DNA from: EX4572-165 sp964581795
Lineage (GTDB): Archaea > Thermoplasmatota > E2 > DHVEG-1
Length of the DNA: 64,000 nt
Direction of reading: 5' to 3'
Assembly: GCA_964581795.1 (NCBI GenBank)
Contig: CAZOPW010000001.1
Location: forward strand, 18,758-82,757
Shown piece after piece: positions 62,387 to 64,000 of this stretch. Position 1 is the stretch's first letter; each line of letters starts with the position of its first letter. A program made the position numbers and the translations under genes. The notes beneath the pieces are model-generated. The model saw nothing but the letters and a program-made list of their open reading frames with translations, was not told the origin of the DNA and ran no database searches.

Positions 62387-62882
62387 TGAGGCAAGGCAAA
62401 TATTAGCATTTATTTTTAGAAGAAGTGGGAAAGAAACACTTCCCGCTAGCGATGTATATTTAGCAATTTCTATGGAACTTCAATGGTGTTCTCCGAAAGA
62501 AGCAAAAGCATTCGTTAAAAAGGCAGTAGCTGCGGGATTACTAAAAGAAAATGACCATGGGGTAACTCCCTCTTTTATGGTTGAGGAAATAGAGATTCCA
62601 ACTGGTTTTTCTCCATCTGAAGAGGTTTTCAAAAATCATTTGGACTCATCAAAAAAATCCGATGAAAAAGAGTTGTATTCTATGGTGATTTCACGGTTGG
62701 CTCAGAAAAAACAGATGTCTCAAAATGAAATAAATAATGCGATTGAAAAGATTTCTACTGAAAAAAAGATTGAAAGAGAGGTTGCTGCTGTTTTTTTTGC
62801 AAGGAAAATGCAGTGTAACATACATGATTTATTACCTGACTTAGAAAAGATTTTTTTTAGAAAGGAAAAAAATAAAGGATAA
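62379..62882 (+). CDS. DUF2240 family protein
   Basis: The protein has 167 residues from ATG 62379, after AGGAGA; the frame begins 13 codons earlier. The N-terminal winged-helix-like part (LAFIFRRSGKETLPASDVYLAISMELQWCSPKEAKAFVKKAVAAGLL) is typical of archaeal DUF2240. A variable linker and a C-terminal helical domain (REVAAVFFARKMQCNIHDLL) follow. Function is not known. It overlaps the converging membrane gene by 26 bp. Confidence 0.82.
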   Translation: MNDEARQILAFIFRRSGKETLPASDVYLAISMELQWCSPKEAKAFVKKAVAAGLLKENDHGVTPSFMVEEIEIPTGFSPSEEVFKNHLDSSKKSDEKELYSMVISRLAQKKQMSQNEINNAIEKISTEKKIEREVAAVFFARKMQCNIHDLLPDLEKIFFRKEKNKG

Positions 62883-64000
62883 TTGGAAGTAAAAGCACTC
62901 CCATCGCATGACTTCGTCTTACCCCCCATTGTACGGTAAGTAATCCAATAAATGTAGCAACAAATAAAATAAGTACTCCCAGTAAACCAGTGAATAAAAA
63001 GACAAGGAGTATGATAAGAATGATAGTTGTCATAACGACTTTTTGGTAAGGGATTTTATGGAAAAATTGAGCGAAAATTTTTCCAACAGATATTGTGGAA
63101 AAGAAAGATAACGTACCTCCGAGAAGTAATGCAATGAGTAAATAAATGAGATTATTTGGCATCAAAGCCATATTCCATTCTTTTATCGATATAAGATCCA
63201 TGACGGCTAATGTTGCACCACTTCGAGAACGTAGTATAATAAAAAGGACCACAACAACAAAAAAAGCACATGCCGTGTTTACTGCAGATAAGGTTACTAT
63301 TGTTTGTCTTGAATTGGACTCGCCTCTTGCATTCATCGCCAAAATCGTGCCTGTTGCTGATGTAATACCGGGTATTATTGAAACAAGTAGTCCAGCAAAT
63401 GAACCTGTTATTATTGATAGAATTCCGCCTTTTTTTGTGTTGTTATCTAATTTTGGTTCATCTATTATTTGTTTTGGTATGTTGGGTTGTGTGGCTAGGG
63501 AGGTGAGTAGAGTTGGTAGACCAAATAATCCTGATAGTGCAGGGAAGAGAACAGGTGAGTTTAATCCAATGGGCGATTCGACAGCCATTTCTAAAATGAT
63601 GAGACCAAAGATTCCTGAAAGAAGAAAAACGAATAATGCAAATCCCATACCATTTATGGTTGGAAGTATTTTTTTTGTAGAATTTTCAGGGATTCTAGCT
63701 TTTTCTGTTCCTATCATTAAGATTGTTATACAAATTAAAACATAGAACATGATTTCTTGTATTGTTTCATACCCATGGATTGGTGTACCAATGAGATATC
63801 GAATAGGATAGAGGAGAAGAAAAGATGTAATGATTGCTCCAAAACTACCCATTGCTGAGAGATATACCGCTTCATATCCATTTCCCTCTAAAAGGAGACT
63901 ATGGGCAGGGAGAACTGAAAGGGCGGTGTCTGCATCTGGAGCACCGAGAAAAGTTGTTGGAATTGTGTCGTGAAATGTATGTGAGATCGATACAGATATA
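62857..64000 (-). CDS. DUF112/TctA-family membrane protein, cut by the window end
   Basis: An open frame runs from the right edge to a stop at 62857, about 381 residues visible, with no stop in the added 49 codons. The edge part reads HDTIPTTFLGAPDADTALSVLPAHSLLLEGNGYEA, the N-terminal signature of archaeal DUF112/TctA proteins, so the ATG at 63852 is internal and not the start. About ten membrane helices follow, including SIIPGITSATGTILA, a second half-repeat of the same motif. TctA proteins carry organic acids in bacteria; the archaeal substrate is unknown. Confidence 0.85.
   Translation of the reverse strand, partial: ISVSISHTFHDTIPTTFLGAPDADTALSVLPAHSLLLEGNGYEAVYLSAMGSFGAIITSFLLLYPIRYLIGTPIHGYETIQEIMFYVLICITILMIGTEKARIPENSTKKILPTINGMGFALFVFLLSGIFGLIILEMAVESPIGLNSPVLFPALSGLFGLPTLLTSLATQPNIPKQIIDEPKLDNNTKKGGILSIITGSFAGLLVSIIPGITSATGTILAMNARGESNSRQTIVTLSAVNTACAFFVVVVLFIILRSRSGATLAVMDLISIKEWNMALMPNNLIYLLIALLLGGTLSFFSTISVGKIFAQFFHKIPYQKVVMTTIILIILLVFLFTGLLGVLILFVATFIGLLTVQWGVRRSHAMGVLLLPIILYFFPF

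Noticed and set aside
63850..63852. ATG at 63852 as the start of the DUF112/TctA gene
   Set aside because: The open frame continues to the window edge and the upstream residues carry the conserved FLGAPDADTALSVLPAH family motif, so the gene is truncated by the window.
1..64000. Search for tRNA, rRNA and CRISPR arrays by eye in all gaps over 100 bp
   Set aside because: No GC-rich cloverleaf-like segments and no spaced direct repeats of 24-40 bp were seen. The hexamer arrays are contiguous and too short to be CRISPR.

Overview
The window is a low-GC piece of an archaeal chromosome. The lineage is shown by archaellum genes (two FlaI ATPases, FlaH, FlaJ, five archaellins with class III signal peptides), the archaeal chemotaxis adaptor CheF, geranylgeranylglyceryl phosphate synthase, two geranylgeranyl reductases, an AglB oligosaccharyltransferase, a split GMP synthetase, Pth2, a pyruvoyl-dependent arginine decarboxylase, and DUF99, DUF2240, DUF112 and DUF368 proteins. 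The gene set is euryarchaeal. A Thermoplasmatota-like lineage is plausible, but I infer this only from gene content.

Motility block (1-15,100). The + strand carries the end of a FlaF/FlaG-type gene, then flaH, two tandem flaI genes and flaJ. Converging on it from the - strand is an archaellin cluster of two duplicated A-B pairs plus a fifth archaellin. The two B copies are identical over 745 bp. An IS481-type insertion sequence (8460-9445) with terminal inverted repeats, a 15-bp target duplication and a frame-shifted transposase lies between the pairs. Further right are small surface or unknown proteins, a DUF1614-like membrane protein and an EarA-like winged-helix regulator. Arrays of a degenerate hexamer (consensus near TGCATA) sit upstream of both archaellin pairs, the DUF1614 transcription unit and the EarA-like gene itself. 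This looks like the regulon of the EarA-like protein and is the most interesting signal in the window.

Chemotaxis block (15,237-30,286). A - strand operon reads cheF-cheY-cheB-cheA-cheC-cheC-cheC-cheD-cheR; its CheB has two receiver domains. A + strand pair encodes a double-Cache chemoreceptor and CheW, closed by a clear terminator hairpin. A - strand pair encodes a CheV (CheW plus receiver) and a histidine kinase, which is unusual in archaea. Two small zinc-binding proteins of unknown role sit in this block.

Housekeeping block (30,531-64,000). This holds small RHH and unknown proteins, MtnA, topoisomerase I, PurE, split GuaA, UbiX, GGGP synthase, an IMPase-family phosphatase, DUF368, dihydroorotase, AMMECR1, a very large AglB, PRPP synthetase, a large surface protein, geranylgeranyl reductase, Pth2, a PGF-type surface protein, a double winged-helix protein, DUF99, a ferredoxin-geranylgeranyl reductase-NAD kinase-JAMM run, two membrane proteins, arginine decarboxylase, PEP synthase, a HisA-like protein, DUF2240, and a DUF112/TctA membrane protein cut by the window end. 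Membrane-lipid genes (GGGPS, two reductases) and N-glycosylation genes (AglB, perhaps DUF368) recur. I saw no tRNA, rRNA or CRISPR.
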